From assembly GCA_016283575.1 (NCBI GenBank), contig JAEEND010000028.1:1-64000 (forward strand): 64,000 nt of DNA. Reading direction: 5' to 3'. Below are positions 17,076-27,439 of the stretch, in pieces (position 1 is the first letter of the stretch; every line of letters begins with the position of its first letter). Source of the DNA: Lachnospiraceae bacterium. Lineage in GTDB: Bacteria > Bacillota > Clostridia > Lachnospirales > Lachnospiraceae. Under the pieces are notes generated by a model. It did no database searches. It saw only the letters and a program-made list of their open reading frames with translations, and was not told where the DNA came from. Both the position numbers and the translations under genes were made by a program.

Positions 17076-18050
17076 ATGACAAAGCCTAATATAAAAAAGA
17101 ATCTTCTACATGCAGTTAAAATAATCCTGGCGGCCATCGTTGCCATAATAATCGCAGAACTCTTGCACCTGCAGTTCGCGATTTCAGCAGGAATAGTAGC
17201 CATTCTTTCGGTTGCTTTTACTAAGCGTGAAACCATTAAAACCGCAGTGGACCGATTCTTAGCCTTTGCAGTGGCCCTTTTAATTGCTGCAATTTGTTTT
17301 TATCTCATAGGTTTTAACAGTTACGGTTTCTTTGTTTATCTCATTCTATTTATTCCAATCTGTCAGTTCATGGGCTGGAACAGCGCCATGGCTATGGATT
17401 CCGTGCTGATTTCACATTTTATTTCTTTAAATAATATGGAGATTCCTGCATTAACCAACGAGATTCTTTTATTCGTAATCGGTGTGGGAGCGGGTATCAT
17501 CGCCAATTTATTTATGAAGCGCGATCTTGACTACATGCGAAAGGTGACCCACGATACCGATGAACTCATAAAGCAGGCTCTTCACAGAATGTCCGAAAGA
17601 ATAATGGATCCGAATCTTCCTCACTATGACGGAAGCTGTTTCATTACTCTTGAAAATACCATTGAAGAAGCTTCAGCACTGGCGCGTCTTAATTACATGA
17701 ATAAGTTGACGGCCACAGATAAAGGTGATATAGAATATATTGCTATGCGTGAACGGCAGTCGGATACCTTGAGAGAAATGTACGAGCATCTCTCACAGAT
17801 CGAGACTGTACCTGTTACTGCAGAGCTTCTTTCTTCTTTTTTTGAAAAGGTAGCTGTTGATTATTCAATGGATAATACCGTGGAGGGATTGCTGTCCGAT
17901 TTTTATGAACTGGATGGCAAGATGAAAGAAATGCCCCTCCCTGTAAAAAGAAAAGAATTCGAGGACAGGGCAAGGCTTTTTACGGTTATGCGAGGCCTTG
18001 AAAAGTTCTTAAATATAAAGAAAGAATACATGCAAAACAAGGTTAAATAA
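17076..18050 (+). CDS. Aromatic acid exporter-like membrane protein (ArAE/FUSC type, DUF939-like)
   Basis: 324 residues from the ATG at 17076 with GAGAGGAAA upstream; the frame is open 26 codons further but through the palindromic repeat. About six membrane segments lie in residues 8-150 (LLHAVKIILAAIVAIIIAELLHL, AISAGIVAILSVAFTKRETIKTA, RFLAFAVALLIAAICFYLIG). The C-terminal 170 residues are soluble and helical (DELIKQALHRMSERIM, EYIAMRERQSDTLREMYEHL). This matches the ArAE_1 plus C-terminal domain arrangement of Firmicute proteins such as YqjA. Relatives of the superfamily export aromatic acids; no substrate is known here. Confidence 0.8.
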   Translation: MTKPNIKKNLLHAVKIILAAIVAIIIAELLHLQFAISAGIVAILSVAFTKRETIKTAVDRFLAFAVALLIAAICFYLIGFNSYGFFVYLILFIPICQFMGWNSAMAMDSVLISHFISLNNMEIPALTNEILLFVIGVGAGIIANLFMKRDLDYMRKVTHDTDELIKQALHRMSERIMDPNLPHYDGSCFITLENTIEEASALARLNYMNKLTATDKGDIEYIAMRERQSDTLREMYEHLSQIETVPVTAELLSSFFEKVAVDYSMDNTVEGLLSDFYELDGKMKEMPLPVKRKEFEDRARLFTVMRGLEKFLNIKKEYMQNKVK

Positions 18051-18178
18051 TTGACAACCTGTCCTTTTTTAATGTAAAGTTAGCAGAATAATCATATAGT
18101 AGTATTGACTAATGACGTATTTGAGAATTTAAATCAACGATTATTTGTCGAATATGAACTGTGAGAGGAGACGCAATA

Positions 18179-19927
18179 ATGAAGTTTCTTAATAATATCA
18201 GTGTAAGAGTAAAGTTATTACTTTTTACCGTTCCCCTTGTTGTCTGCATTATAAGTGCAGTTATCTTCGCCGGCCTGCAGATTCATTCAACACAGCAGCA
18301 GGTTACAGAAGTTTATTATGACAAGCTCTACTCCGTAAACACAACTCTTCTTAATGCAGACAGAGATTTTTATGAAGCAGTACTTGGTGCAACACAGCAC
18401 CACGACCTTATAGGCGGAGCTTCAGTTGATCCCAGTGTATTGGAAGTTAAGCTTGACGACTACAACACCAACTATGCGGAGGCAATCGAACGTATCAATC
18501 TGGCAATGGATGTTGCCGTAAATGATCCTAACCTCTATCAGAACATTAAATCAGAAAGCGGTAAATCATTTGAAGAATTAGGAAATGATTTCCTTTCCGA
18601 TATGAACACATGGCAGTCGGTGTTTGATGTAGAAGCAGATACAGGTGACTGGGATGAATTCTATAATCGCTTTGTAGAAGCAAGAAATCGTCTTGAAGAA
18701 CTTAGAAGCGTTACGGAAACATGGGCATCTCAGGAAGAAGCCAAGCTTACAAAAGCAAATGAATCAAAGATCGTTACTTCAGCCATAGCTTTTGCGATTT
18801 TGATTGCTTTCCTTATTTTCCTGGCGCTCCTTGTGATCAGAAACCTTACAAAGAGAATTAAGAATGTAACTGAAAAGCTTGATGAACTTTCAAGCGGTAA
18901 TCTTACATTGGAATTCCCTGAAGATAAGAAGATTTCAAAGGACGAAGTGGGACGTATTGAACTTAGTGCCAAGAGTCTTACAGACAGACTTAAGGATGTT
19001 ATTGAAAAGAGTAAAGAAATGTCCCGAGATCTTACCAAAGCCGGAACCAATCTTGCAGGATCCGCTGCGGATGCATCCGAGGTTTCCAATCAGGTTACCG
19101 AATCCGTAGATGCAATTTCCAAGGGAGCTGTTTCTCAGGCTGAAAGCGTTGAAGATTCTGCTCAGAATACAAGTAACATCGGAAATAACATAGAAGAGAT
19201 CGCAACTAACGTAGCAGAAATGGATGAGTTCGCAGGCGATATGCAGAAGTCATGTAACAAGGCCATGAATGCTCTTGAACTTCTCATTACACAGAGCCAT
19301 GAGGTTACCGAATCCGTTAAGGAGATCGGCGACACTATTAACTCCACCAATGAGTCAGCCAATTCCATTTCAAGCTTTACAAAGGCTATTACAGATATTG
19401 CAAGCCAGACAAACCTTCTTTCTCTCAATGCTTCAATTGAAGCTGCAAGAGCAGGTGAAGCAGGTAAGGGCTTCGCGGTAGTGGCACAGGAAATCAGTAA
19501 TCTTGCTGAACAGTCCAGAGAAAGCGCCGAAGAGATCAAGTCAATCGTTCAGACTCTTCTTGAAGAATCAGCTTCTTCAGTTGCGGTTCTCGAAAAGTTA
19601 AATGAAAGCTTCGGACAGCAGTCGGTACAGCTTGACTCCACCAAGGCAGACATGGAAGTTATGTCTGAGAACGTTGAAAAGGTTAAGTTAAGATCCGATA
19701 ACATTTCCGAGCGTGTAAATGCTCTTGCTGAAGCAAAGAACCAGTTAGTAAGCATTATCACAGACCTTTCCGCTATTTCGGAAGAAAATGCAGCTTCTAC
19801 TGAAGAAACCAACGCTTCCATGCAGGAATTGAACACTACATTTACAGTGATCAGCGATTCCGCTGCAAAGCTTCAGGTTATTGCAGAAGATCTGACAGAT
19901 ACTATGGCATACTTCAAGACCGAATAG
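18179..19927 (+). CDS. Methyl-accepting chemotaxis protein
   Basis: 582 residues, with GAGAGGAG eight bases before the ATG at 18179. An N-terminal membrane segment (residues 11-31) is followed by an extracellular helical sensor of about 160 residues (4HB-like), a second membrane segment (about 199-222, ending LLVIRNLT), a HAMP domain ([20 protein letters not shown]) and the long signalling coiled coil. The hairpin tip reads [20 protein letters not shown], the CheA/CheW contact site. It directs motility toward or away from an unknown ligand; no chemotaxis or flagellar genes are nearby. TTGACA at 18051 with TAAAGT at 18075 (18-base spacer) is a possible promoter. Confidence 0.95.
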   Translation: MKFLNNISVRVKLLLFTVPLVVCIISAVIFAGLQIHSTQQQVTEVYYDKLYSVNTTLLNADRDFYEAVLGATQHHDLIGGASVDPSVLEVKLDDYNTNYAEAIERINLAMDVAVNDPNLYQNIKSESGKSFEELGNDFLSDMNTWQSVFDVEADTGDWDEFYNRFVEARNRLEELRSVTETWASQEEAKLTKANESKIVTSAIAFAILIAFLIFLALLVIRNLTKRIKNVTEKLDELSSGNLTLEFPEDKKISKDEVGRIELSAKSLTDRLKDVIEKSKEMSRDLTKAGTNLAGSAADASEVSNQVTESVDAISKGAVSQAESVEDSAQNTSNIGNNIEEIATNVAEMDEFAGDMQKSCNKAMNALELLITQSHEVTESVKEIGDTINSTNESANSISSFTKAITDIASQTNLLSLNASIEAARAGEAGKGFAVVAQEISNLAEQSRESAEEIKSIVQTLLEESASSVAVLEKLNESFGQQSVQLDSTKADMEVMSENVEKVKLRSDNISERVNALAEAKNQLVSIITDLSAISEENAASTEETNASMQELNTTFTVISDSAAKLQVIAEDLTDTMAYFKTE

Positions 19928-19945
19928 GCAAAAGAAACATATATT

Positions 19946-19998
19946 ACCGCATTGGGTTCACGGATTCGATCCGATGAACACCCGATGCGGTATTTTTT
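19946..19998 (+). terminator. Terminator of the chemoreceptor gene
   Basis: ACCGCAT (19946-19952) pairs with ATGCGGT (19985-19991), enclosing inner pairing (CGGATTCGATCCG), and is followed by ATTTTTTTATTT. Confidence 0.85.
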
Positions 19999-20019
19999 TA
20001 TTTAAAAGCTTTTTTATGA

Positions 20020-20066
20020 TTTACTTTCCATGAAAATGCTCTAAAATATTTAGTGAAAACAACTAA
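20020..20066 (+). promoter_or_regulatory. Candidate promoter and metal-repressor half-sites for feoAB
   Basis: TTTACT (20020-20025) and TAAAAT (20042-20047) are 16 bases apart. Just downstream are TTAGT (20050-20054) and ACTAA (20062-20066). The 8-mer ACAACTAA here is also in the perfect palindrome upstream of the FeoB-associated miniprotein (42542-42559), though the spacing of the half-sites differs (7 against 4 bases). A DtxR-type iron repressor is possible. Confidence 0.35.
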
Positions 20067-20082
20067 GAACGGAGAACCGTAA

Positions 20083-22443
20083 ATGACCATAAAAGACCTG
20101 AAAATAGGAGAAACAGCACAGGTTACCAAGGTAGGAGGAAAGGGTGCATTAAGGCAGCACTTTCTTGATATGGGCGTAATTCCCGGCGCGGAAGTGACCC
20201 TTATTAAGCTTGCTCCGCTTGGAGATCCCTTGGAGCTTCGGGTTCACGGATATGAACTTACACTTCGACTGGAAGATGCCGGTAAGATTGATGTAGAAAA
20301 GATAGATTCAACAGATCAAAAAGAAGCTTTTAAAGATTCAAAGAAGAAGCCTTTAAAGAAAGAAATAGAACACCCGGGTCTTGGCGAAGAAGGCAAGTAT
20401 CATCCCAAAGGAAGCGGTAATCCGTTATCTGAAGATGAATTGATCACATTCGCTCTTGTGGGAAATCAGAACTGCGGTAAGACAACACTCTTTAACCAGC
20501 TTACGGGAGCCAATCAGCACGTCGGCAATTTTCCCGGTGTTACGGTTGACCGTAAAGATGGCGCAATAATTGGCCAAAAGAATACTTCCATAACAGATCT
20601 TCCGGGAATCTATTCCATGTCCCCTTATTCAAGCGAAGAGCTTGTGAGCCGTAATTTTGTATTAAATGAAAATCCCAAGGTTATCATCAATATAGTGGAT
20701 GCCACCAATATAGAGAGAAATCTGTATTTAACCATGCAGCTTCTTGAAATGGACATTCCCATGGTCATAGCCCTCAACATGATGGACGAGCTTCGCGGAA
20801 ACGGCGGCACCGTGGATATTAACCTGATGGAAAGCATGCTTGGAGTCCCCGTCGTGCCAATTTCAGCTTCCAAGAATGAAGGTATCGACGAACTGGTGCG
20901 CCATGCGATGCATATAGCACGCTATCAGGAACGCCCGGGAAGACAGGATTTCTGTGATGAGAACGATAACGGAGGTTCCGTGCACAGATGTCTTCATGCG
21001 GTGATGCATTTGATAGAGGGCCATGCAAAAGAAGCTAAGATCCCCCTGCGCTTTGCGGCAAGTAAAGCCGTTGAAGGGGATACACTGATAATAAATAACT
21101 TAGATCTTAATCCCAATGAAAAAGAAACACTGGAGCGCATAACCCGACAGATGGAGGCGGAGAGAAATCTTGACAGGGCTGCGGCCATTGCCGACATGAG
21201 ATTTTCTTTTATCAATAAAGTATGCGGCGCCTGTGTGAAAAAGCCACATGAAAGTAAAGAACATGTGAGAAGTCGTAATATGGACAAGATCCTTACGGGA
21301 AGATTTACTGCAATCCCGGTATTTATTCTTATCATGGCGGCTGTATTCTTCTTAACCTTCAATGTGATAGGTGCATTTTTACAGGATTTATTGGACCGTG
21401 GAATAGGAGCCTTAACGGATCTGGTGGACGAAGCGCTCTTCAAAGCTCATGTAAATGATGCGATCCACAGCCTGGTGGTAGATGGCATTTTTGAAGGGGT
21501 AGGTTCTGTACTCAGCTTCTTACCCATAATCGTTACGATGTTTTTATTCCTTTCATTTCTGGAAGACAGCGGTTATATCGCAAGAGTTGCATTCTTTATG
21601 GATAAGTTATTGAGAAAGATCGGTCTTTCCGGACGAAGCATAGTGCCCTTACTTATCGGTTTCGGCTGTACCGTTCCTGCAGTCATGTCCACGAGAACAC
21701 TTCCCAGTGACCGTGACCGCCGCATGACCATTCTTTTGACACCTTTTATGAGCTGTACCGCAAAGCTTCCAATATATGCTTTCTTTGTATCGGCATTCTT
21801 CCCTGAAAAGGGATGGCTTGTTATAACAGCATTGTATTTTACGGGAATCATCCTTGGTATCGTTGTGGCGCTTGTATACAAAAAGACCCTATTTAAAGGC
21901 GAGGCAGTGCCCTTTGTAATGGAACTTCCCAATTACAGACTTCCCAATATAAAGAGCGTTTGTCAGCTCATGTGGGAAAAATCCAAGGACTTTTTGCAAA
22001 GAGCTTTTTCCGTGATCCTGATCGCATCGATCATTGTATGGTTCTTAAAGAGCTTTGATTTCAGACTCGATCTTGTAGAAAATACCGGAGACAGCATTCT
22101 TGCCGTGATAGCGGGAGTCCTGGTGCCTCTCTTTAAACCCATAGGTCTCGGAGATTTCAGGATCTGCACCTCTTTAATAAGCGGTTTTATGGCAAAAGAA
22201 AGTGTTGTTTCCGTCCTTGAGGTTCTTTTTGCTGAGGCAGGTGGAGTTACCGGAGCAATAAGCGGTTTGTCCGCAGTGAGCCTTTTGGTATTTTCACTTA
22301 TATATACCCCCTGCGTGGCGGCAGTAGCCTCCATCGGAAGAGAAATGGGAAGACGCTGGGCCGTTATCGTGGTGCTTTGGCAGTGCGCTCTTGCTTGGAT
22401 AGCTTCTTTGCTGGTATACACGATCGGTTCGTTACTTATCTAG
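20083..22443 (+). CDS. feoB: Ferrous iron transporter FeoA-FeoB fusion
   Basis: 786 residues. Residues 1-75 are a FeoA (SH3-like) domain (LKIGETAQVTKVGGKG, HFLDMGVIPGAEVTLIKLAP, YELTLRLEDAGKI), joined by a charged linker to FeoB. The G domain begins near residue 124: LVGNQNCGKTTLFN (G1), VGNFPGVTVDRKDG (G2), DLPGIYSMSPYSSEE (G3) and NMMDE (G4). The membrane part has paired Gate motifs (LLIGFGCTVPAVMSTRTLPS and LIYTPCVAAVASI). It imports Fe2+ across the cytoplasmic membrane. FeoA is normally a separate protein; the fusion is known in some anaerobes. The Cys-rich partner miniprotein is not adjacent but lies at 42579. Confidence 0.96.
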   Translation: MTIKDLKIGETAQVTKVGGKGALRQHFLDMGVIPGAEVTLIKLAPLGDPLELRVHGYELTLRLEDAGKIDVEKIDSTDQKEAFKDSKKKPLKKEIEHPGLGEEGKYHPKGSGNPLSEDELITFALVGNQNCGKTTLFNQLTGANQHVGNFPGVTVDRKDGAIIGQKNTSITDLPGIYSMSPYSSEELVSRNFVLNENPKVIINIVDATNIERNLYLTMQLLEMDIPMVIALNMMDELRGNGGTVDINLMESMLGVPVVPISASKNEGIDELVRHAMHIARYQERPGRQDFCDENDNGGSVHRCLHAVMHLIEGHAKEAKIPLRFAASKAVEGDTLIINNLDLNPNEKETLERITRQMEAERNLDRAAAIADMRFSFINKVCGACVKKPHESKEHVRSRNMDKILTGRFTAIPVFILIMAAVFFLTFNVIGAFLQDLLDRGIGALTDLVDEALFKAHVNDAIHSLVVDGIFEGVGSVLSFLPIIVTMFLFLSFLEDSGYIARVAFFMDKLLRKIGLSGRSIVPLLIGFGCTVPAVMSTRTLPSDRDRRMTILLTPFMSCTAKLPIYAFFVSAFFPEKGWLVITALYFTGIILGIVVALVYKKTLFKGEAVPFVMELPNYRLPNIKSVCQLMWEKSKDFLQRAFSVILIASIIVWFLKSFDFRLDLVENTGDSILAVIAGVLVPLFKPIGLGDFRICTSLISGFMAKESVVSVLEVLFAEAGGVTGAISGLSAVSLLVFSLIYTPCVAAVASIGREMGRRWAVIVVLWQCALAWIASLLVYTIGSLLI

Positions 22444-22469
22444 AAATGCAAATATATTGAGAGGTTACA

Positions 22470-24245
22470 ATGGAGAAAAAAGAAAAGAAATACATGTCGG
22501 ATATCCATTTGGAAGATTATGCCGAACAGTATGAAGGTTTACAAGCTACCGTGGAAAATGCCATCTTTATGGGAAACAGAGCCACAGAGTCTCTTAACGG
22601 CGACTGGAATTATGCAGTGGATCAGTACGATACCTGCGTGCGTCAGAAATGGTTTAACGAGCGATATGTGGATGAACAGGGCTTTACGGTGCCCATCGAC
22701 TATTCTTTTGATGAATGGCCCGTTATGAAGCTTCCCGCTTCATGGAATACCGTGGCGCCTGAGTATAAGCTCTACGATGGCTCCATGGTCTTCACAAGAC
22801 GTTTTAAATATGAAAATCATGATAATAAAAAAGTGTTTTTAAGGATCGGAGCCGTAAATTATCTTTGCAGAGTTTTCTTAAATAAGACCTATATCGGCAT
22901 GCATCGGGGAGGTTCGACTCCTGTATTTTTCGATGTGACGGATTATTTAAAAGAAGATAACAGGATAATAATCCAGGCAGACAGCACACGCCGTCCCGAG
23001 CAGGTTCCGACTGAAAATACAGACTGGTTTAACTACGGCGGCGTCTATCGTGATATCGAATTGGTGATGGTGCCGGAAATTTTCATTAAAGATTTCAGGA
23101 TTTCTCTGGTGCCCGGGAGCGATTTTAAGAAGATCAAAGCTACAGTCACCTTATCGGAACAAACAGATACTGTGGCAAGGCTTATCATAAATGAACTTTC
23201 AATCGATAACGAATTCAGTATCCGAGACGGGATCGGAGAAATAATTATTGATAGCGCGCCAATTCTTTGGAGCCCTGAAAATCCGAAGCTTTATGATGTG
23301 ACGGTTTCCTGCCTTAATGACAGCGTGTCAGACAGAGTCGGCTTCAGGGAAATAAGCGTAAAGGGCAGAGAGATCCTTTTAAACGGAAAATCCATTTTCT
23401 TACGTGGAATAAGCTGTCATGAAGAAAGCGTAGCAAACGGAAAGTGCCTGACCCACGAAGAAAGGATCGAAAATATAAAGCTTGCAAAAGAACTTGGCTG
23501 TAACTTTATGAGAGCAGCACACTATCCTCATCACGAAGATATGGCCCGTCTTGCTGATGAAATGGGCATTCTTTTGTGGGAAGAGATTCCCGTATACTGG
23601 GCTGTGAGATTTGAACGTGAAAAGACATATCAGGATGCGGAGAACCAGTTAAAAGAAGTGATCTTCCGAGATTTTAACAGAGCAAGCGTTATTATCTGGT
23701 CGGTTGGAAATGAAAATGCCGATACCGACGAGCGCCTTTTATTTATGAGCAAGCTTTCAAAATGCGCTCATGAAACTGATGGCACAAGACCCGTTTCCGC
23801 GGCTTGCCTTGTGGATGGTGAAAAGAATATGATCGCGGACCGACTTGCGGAACATCTTGACATTATCGGTATCAATGAGTATTGCGGCTGGTATACTCCT
23901 GATTTTTCACGTCTGCCGGAGCTTATGGAAAACAGTGATCCTGATAAACCCGTGATCATAACGGAATTCGGTGCCGATGCCATGAAGGGCTGTCACGGAG
24001 ATATTACCGATAAAGGAACGGAAGAATGCCAGGCGGATGTATACGAAAAGCAGATCGATGCACTTAGAAATATAGAATATGTTAAAGGCATGACTCCCTG
24101 GATCCTCTACGATTTCAGATGTCCGAGACGTACTTCCGTGATACAGAAGTACTACAACAGAAAGGGTCTTTTATCAGAAGATAAGACCTATAAAAAGCCT
24201 GCTTTTTATATTTTACGGAAGTTCTACATGGAAAAGGCAGAATAA
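22470..24245 (+). CDS. GH2 glycosidase, beta-glucuronidase-like
   Basis: 591 residues, starting 27 bases after feoB with GAGAGG upstream. The GH2 modules are in order: sugar-binding domain ([15 protein letters not shown]...[13 protein letters not shown]), immunoglobulin-like domain, and TIM barrel from about residue 300. Catalytic residues are visible as [12 protein letters not shown] (acid/base Glu) and [12 protein letters not shown] (nucleophile Glu). Near the C-terminus [11 protein letters not shown] matches the Asn-x-Lys motif that in E. coli GUS recognises the glucuronate carboxylate, and NEYCGWY also resembles GUS. Length matches GUS (603) rather than LacZ. No signal peptide, so it acts on imported glucuronides. 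Beta-galactosidase remains an alternative. Confidence 0.85.
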   Translation: MEKKEKKYMSDIHLEDYAEQYEGLQATVENAIFMGNRATESLNGDWNYAVDQYDTCVRQKWFNERYVDEQGFTVPIDYSFDEWPVMKLPASWNTVAPEYKLYDGSMVFTRRFKYENHDNKKVFLRIGAVNYLCRVFLNKTYIGMHRGGSTPVFFDVTDYLKEDNRIIIQADSTRRPEQVPTENTDWFNYGGVYRDIELVMVPEIFIKDFRISLVPGSDFKKIKATVTLSEQTDTVARLIINELSIDNEFSIRDGIGEIIIDSAPILWSPENPKLYDVTVSCLNDSVSDRVGFREISVKGREILLNGKSIFLRGISCHEESVANGKCLTHEERIENIKLAKELGCNFMRAAHYPHHEDMARLADEMGILLWEEIPVYWAVRFEREKTYQDAENQLKEVIFRDFNRASVIIWSVGNENADTDERLLFMSKLSKCAHETDGTRPVSAACLVDGEKNMIADRLAEHLDIIGINEYCGWYTPDFSRLPELMENSDPDKPVIITEFGADAMKGCHGDITDKGTEECQADVYEKQIDALRNIEYVKGMTPWILYDFRCPRRTSVIQKYYNRKGLLSEDKTYKKPAFYILRKFYMEKAE

Positions 24246-24286
24246 GATGTCCTGCGGGGCACCTATATATTTTTATGGAGGTAAAA

Positions 24287-25108
24287 ATGGTAAATCAGGA
24301 TCAGGGGGGAAATCTCTTCGGAAAGTGGGAGATTCACAAGGACACATGGTGCATCAGCAATCGCTGGAGTAATTTCATGTACTTACTTATAGGCGAGGAA
24401 AAAGCACTTTTAATAGACAGCGGCACCGGAACCGGCAACTTAAAGGAATTTGTAAAGACAATAACCGACAAGCCCGTAATGGTTGCCTGCACCCACGGTC
24501 ACTACGATCATACCGGCGGAAACTACGATTTCGGTGAAGCCTGGATGCACAGAGAATCAGAATATACTGCGGTAAACGCATTTAAAAATCAGGGCGATTC
24601 TTTTTATAATTCCAAAGAATTTCCCGAAGTTAAGATAAATTATCTCGAGGACGGCGATGTAATAGATCTCGGAGGAAGGCGTGTTAAAGTTCTTCATATC
24701 CCCGCTCACCACGAAGGAAGCATTGCCTTTATCGATGAAAACACGAGATCCCTTTTTACGGGAGATGAGCTTGAATCGGGACAGGTTCTTTTGTTCGTGC
24801 GACGCGAAAACCTTCCTTACAAAGAAGCTGCCGCCGTGCATAAAAAGAACATGGAGAGGCTCAAATCCCTTAGAAGCGAATATGATTATATCTGGCCAGG
24901 ACATAACGGATTACCGCTTCTTCCGGACAGGTACCTGGATGATTTCATAAAGCTTGATGAAATGGTAATTAACGGCACTGCCGAAGAATCCGATAATACA
25001 GGAGGCTACGGCTGGATGTGTGATATGAGTGTCGGCCCCTTTGCTAAAGCCGGTCACGGCGTGCGCGCATCCTACGGAGTTGCCTCTTTGGTATATGTAA
25101 AGGACTAA
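24287..25108 (+). CDS. Metallo-beta-lactamase fold hydrolase
   Basis: 273 residues. The ATG at 24287 follows GGAGGT by a few bases; an ATG at 24275 overlaps that ribosome site and is rejected. The MBL fold is shown by LLIDSGTGTGNLKEFV, ACTHGHYDHTGG (the His-x-His-x-Asp-His metal motif), LHIPAHHEGSIAFID, LFTGDELESGQVLLF and YIWPGHNGLPLL. This resembles glyoxalase II-like or lactonase-like hydrolases, substrate unknown. It follows the GH2 gene by 41 bases and may be cotranscribed with it. Confidence 0.85.
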   Translation: MVNQDQGGNLFGKWEIHKDTWCISNRWSNFMYLLIGEEKALLIDSGTGTGNLKEFVKTITDKPVMVACTHGHYDHTGGNYDFGEAWMHRESEYTAVNAFKNQGDSFYNSKEFPEVKINYLEDGDVIDLGGRRVKVLHIPAHHEGSIAFIDENTRSLFTGDELESGQVLLFVRRENLPYKEAAAVHKKNMERLKSLRSEYDYIWPGHNGLPLLPDRYLDDFIKLDEMVINGTAEESDNTGGYGWMCDMSVGPFAKAGHGVRASYGVASLVYVKD

Positions 25109-25193
25109 GGTTTATCCGTAATTTATCTTGAATTTTTATCTGATATAATCTCATGTAGTGATGTATTGTCATGCACATATAGGGGAGTAGCAT

Positions 25194-26015
25194 ATGATAG
25201 AAGTAAAAGATCTGAACGACGAAAAACTTAAGGTTTATACAAGCCTCAATGACAACGGGCTTAAGCACTACTATGAGCCGAAAGAAGGGCTTTTTATTGC
25301 GGAAAGCCTTAAAGTGATCGAACGTGCTCTTAAAGCAGGCTACAAACCTGAATCCTTCCTGATTGAAAAAGAAGCTGCGGAGGGAGAAGCCAAGGCTTTA
25401 ATAAAGAAATATGATAAAAAGACGGATATCTATGTAATGCCACAGGATGAAATAAAGAGTATTACGGGATATGCGCTGACAGGCGGCATTTTTGCTGCAA
25501 TGAAGCGAAAGAAGCTTCTTTCCGTAGCGGATCTTCTTAAAGATGCAAAATGCATAGCGATACTTGATAATATTGAGAATCCTACCAATGTAGGCGCGAT
25601 TTTTCGAAATGCCGCAGCTCTTTCTTTGGACGGAGTGATACTGACAAGCGCATCGGCTGACCCATTATATAAAAGATCTTCCAGAGTCAGCATGGGAACG
25701 GTTTTTCAGATTCCATGGACGATCTGTGATGAAGTGCCTTTTAAAGAACTTCAGGAAAATGGCTTCATAGCTCTTGCCATGGCATTAAGTAATGAAACTA
25801 TTTCAATTGATGATACAAGGCTTAAGATGGTCAGTAAATCTGCCATAATCCTCGGTAACGAAGGAGATGGCCTCCCGGAGGAGACCATCAAAAAGGCAAA
25901 TTGTGTAGTTAAGATTCCCATGCAGGATGGGGTTGATTCCCTTAATGTGGCAGCGGCATCGGCCATTGCCTTCTGGGAACTTAAAAAGAACAGTGAAAAT
26001 ATCAGTAATTCTTAG
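25194..26015 (+). CDS. SpoU/TrmH-family RNA 2'-O-methyltransferase
   Basis: 273 residues, AGGGGAGTAG upstream of the ATG at 25194, and an extended -10 (TGATATAAT, 25141-25149) before that. The N-terminal 100 residues are a substrate-binding domain (GLFIAESLKVIERAL). The C-terminal SPOUT knot shows the three standard motifs: NIENPTNVGAIFRNAAAL, ILGNEGDGLPEE and IPMQDGVDSLNVAAASAIAF. It transfers methyl from S-adenosylmethionine to a ribose in rRNA or tRNA. The last 14 bases overlap the end of the convergent GH5 gene. Confidence 0.92.
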   Translation: MIEVKDLNDEKLKVYTSLNDNGLKHYYEPKEGLFIAESLKVIERALKAGYKPESFLIEKEAAEGEAKALIKKYDKKTDIYVMPQDEIKSITGYALTGGIFAAMKRKKLLSVADLLKDAKCIAILDNIENPTNVGAIFRNAAALSLDGVILTSASADPLYKRSSRVSMGTVFQIPWTICDEVPFKELQENGFIALAMALSNETISIDDTRLKMVSKSAIILGNEGDGLPEETIKKANCVVKIPMQDGVDSLNVAAASAIAFWELKKNSENISNS

Positions 26016-27258
26016 TGAAAGCCTCAAGTAATTCAGGTACCATGGGCTTAAATACTTTACGACTTATGAAAGCAAAGCTTTCTTCACCCACTCCGTTGTT
26101 TCCGTTATCCCATACGAAACAGGAGATCTGAAGGGAGCTTGCTTTTTTGGTATAATCATCAAACCAGGCTTGTCTTGATGCATCATTTCTTTTATTGATG
26201 GCGCCCATTTCCGTAATGGAGACTCCAACGCCCTTATCGATAAAATATTCTTTTGCCTTATCCATAAAAGAAAGACCTGATACCTTGGATTCGTCCCAGT
26301 CATTGTAACCTGCGGGATTCATGGCAAAATCATAAGGAGAGTAAGCATGAATGCTCATGATAAGATGATCTGCAGGATCATCCGGCCAGGTGAAGCCGTT
26401 ATCCATGGTTAAATCGGGATTTCCGGCATAGCCTGAAAGCATCAGATATCTCAAAGTATTGTTGCCACCTGATGCACGGACGGTATCTGCAAAAACTTCA
26501 TTCAACTTTTCGATATTTCTTAAAGCAGCAACGCCTTCAGCGTCACCTGCATTAAAATACCATTCTTTTCCCGTGCCGGAGAGACGGGGCTCATTCATTG
26601 CTTCGAAAATAAGATGCTCATCATAATCTCTGAATTCATCCGCAACCTGAACCCAGATATCGGTTAAGTACTTAACGGATTTATCCATATGATCGTCGGT
26701 AGGATAGTAGAAGTCATTGTCATGGTGAGAGTTAATGATCACATATAAATCATCTTCAATGGCCCAGTCTACGATCTCTTTCACACGAGCCATCCATTCT
26801 TCATTTATTTCATGATCGTCGCCGGATACATGATATCCCCATGAAACGGGAATTCTTATGGAAGTAAAGCCGGCTTCTTTTATATAGTCGATAAGCTTTC
26901 TTGTGGTCATGGGCTGTCCCCATGCAACCTCCGCTCTGAGACCGTCATAGCTCTGGCAGTCAAGAGTATTGCCTAAATTCCAGCCGGCCTTAAGATTATA
27001 GGAAAATTCAACCGGGGAAAGAGTGAATCTGTCACTGTCAATAGCATATTCGGAAGTATCGGATTCTTTATTACTTCCCTCAACTTCATTTGATGCTTCC
27101 TGAACGTTTTCTTCCTGAACGCTTTCTTTTTCATCAGAAGTTTCTGTAGTTGATACAGAAGCTTCTTCGGAATTTTCCGATGATTCTTTCGGAACACTTC
27201 CGCAGGATATGAGAGACAAGGATAATACTATAACTAAAAATAAAGCAATTTTCTTCAT
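26002..27258 (-). CDS. GH5 endoglucanase-type lipoprotein
   Basis: 418 residues. The signal peptide ends in a LISC lipobox (Cys19), then a Ser/Glu-rich linker of about 65 residues holds the enzyme away from the membrane. The GH5 barrel starts near residue 85: LKAGWNLGNTLDC, WGQPMTTRKLIDYIKEAGF, IRIPVSWGYHV, NSHHDNDFYYP, IFEAMNEPR (acid/base Glu) and VSITEMGAINKR (nucleophile Glu), closing with CFVWDNGNNG. GNTLD and the ITEMG region fit endo-beta-1,4-glucanases (GH5_4 or GH5_2 like); xyloglucan or mannan activity cannot be excluded. Surface anchoring suits a fibre degrader feeding the transporters in this window. It overlaps the convergent methyltransferase by 14 bases. Confidence 0.9.
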   Translation of the reverse strand: MKKIALFLVIVLSLSLISCGSVPKESSENSEEASVSTTETSDEKESVQEENVQEASNEVEGSNKESDTSEYAIDSDRFTLSPVEFSYNLKAGWNLGNTLDCQSYDGLRAEVAWGQPMTTRKLIDYIKEAGFTSIRIPVSWGYHVSGDDHEINEEWMARVKEIVDWAIEDDLYVIINSHHDNDFYYPTDDHMDKSVKYLTDIWVQVADEFRDYDEHLIFEAMNEPRLSGTGKEWYFNAGDAEGVAALRNIEKLNEVFADTVRASGGNNTLRYLMLSGYAGNPDLTMDNGFTWPDDPADHLIMSIHAYSPYDFAMNPAGYNDWDESKVSGLSFMDKAKEYFIDKGVGVSITEMGAINKRNDASRQAWFDDYTKKASSLQISCFVWDNGNNGVGEESFAFISRKVFKPMVPELLEAFTKNY

Positions 27259-27439
27259 GGAAACCTCCCTGATAAAGTGAGATAATTAAATCACTTATTA
27301 ATTAAAATCATTGTAACATGAAGGCGGAATAATCCAAAGAATATTCCACTCACCGATACTGTGTTTTTTTACAGAGGGGTAAAGGAGAGTACCTAAATCT
27401 TTGTTACAGTGATAAAATTAAAAGAAAAAGGAGATAATC

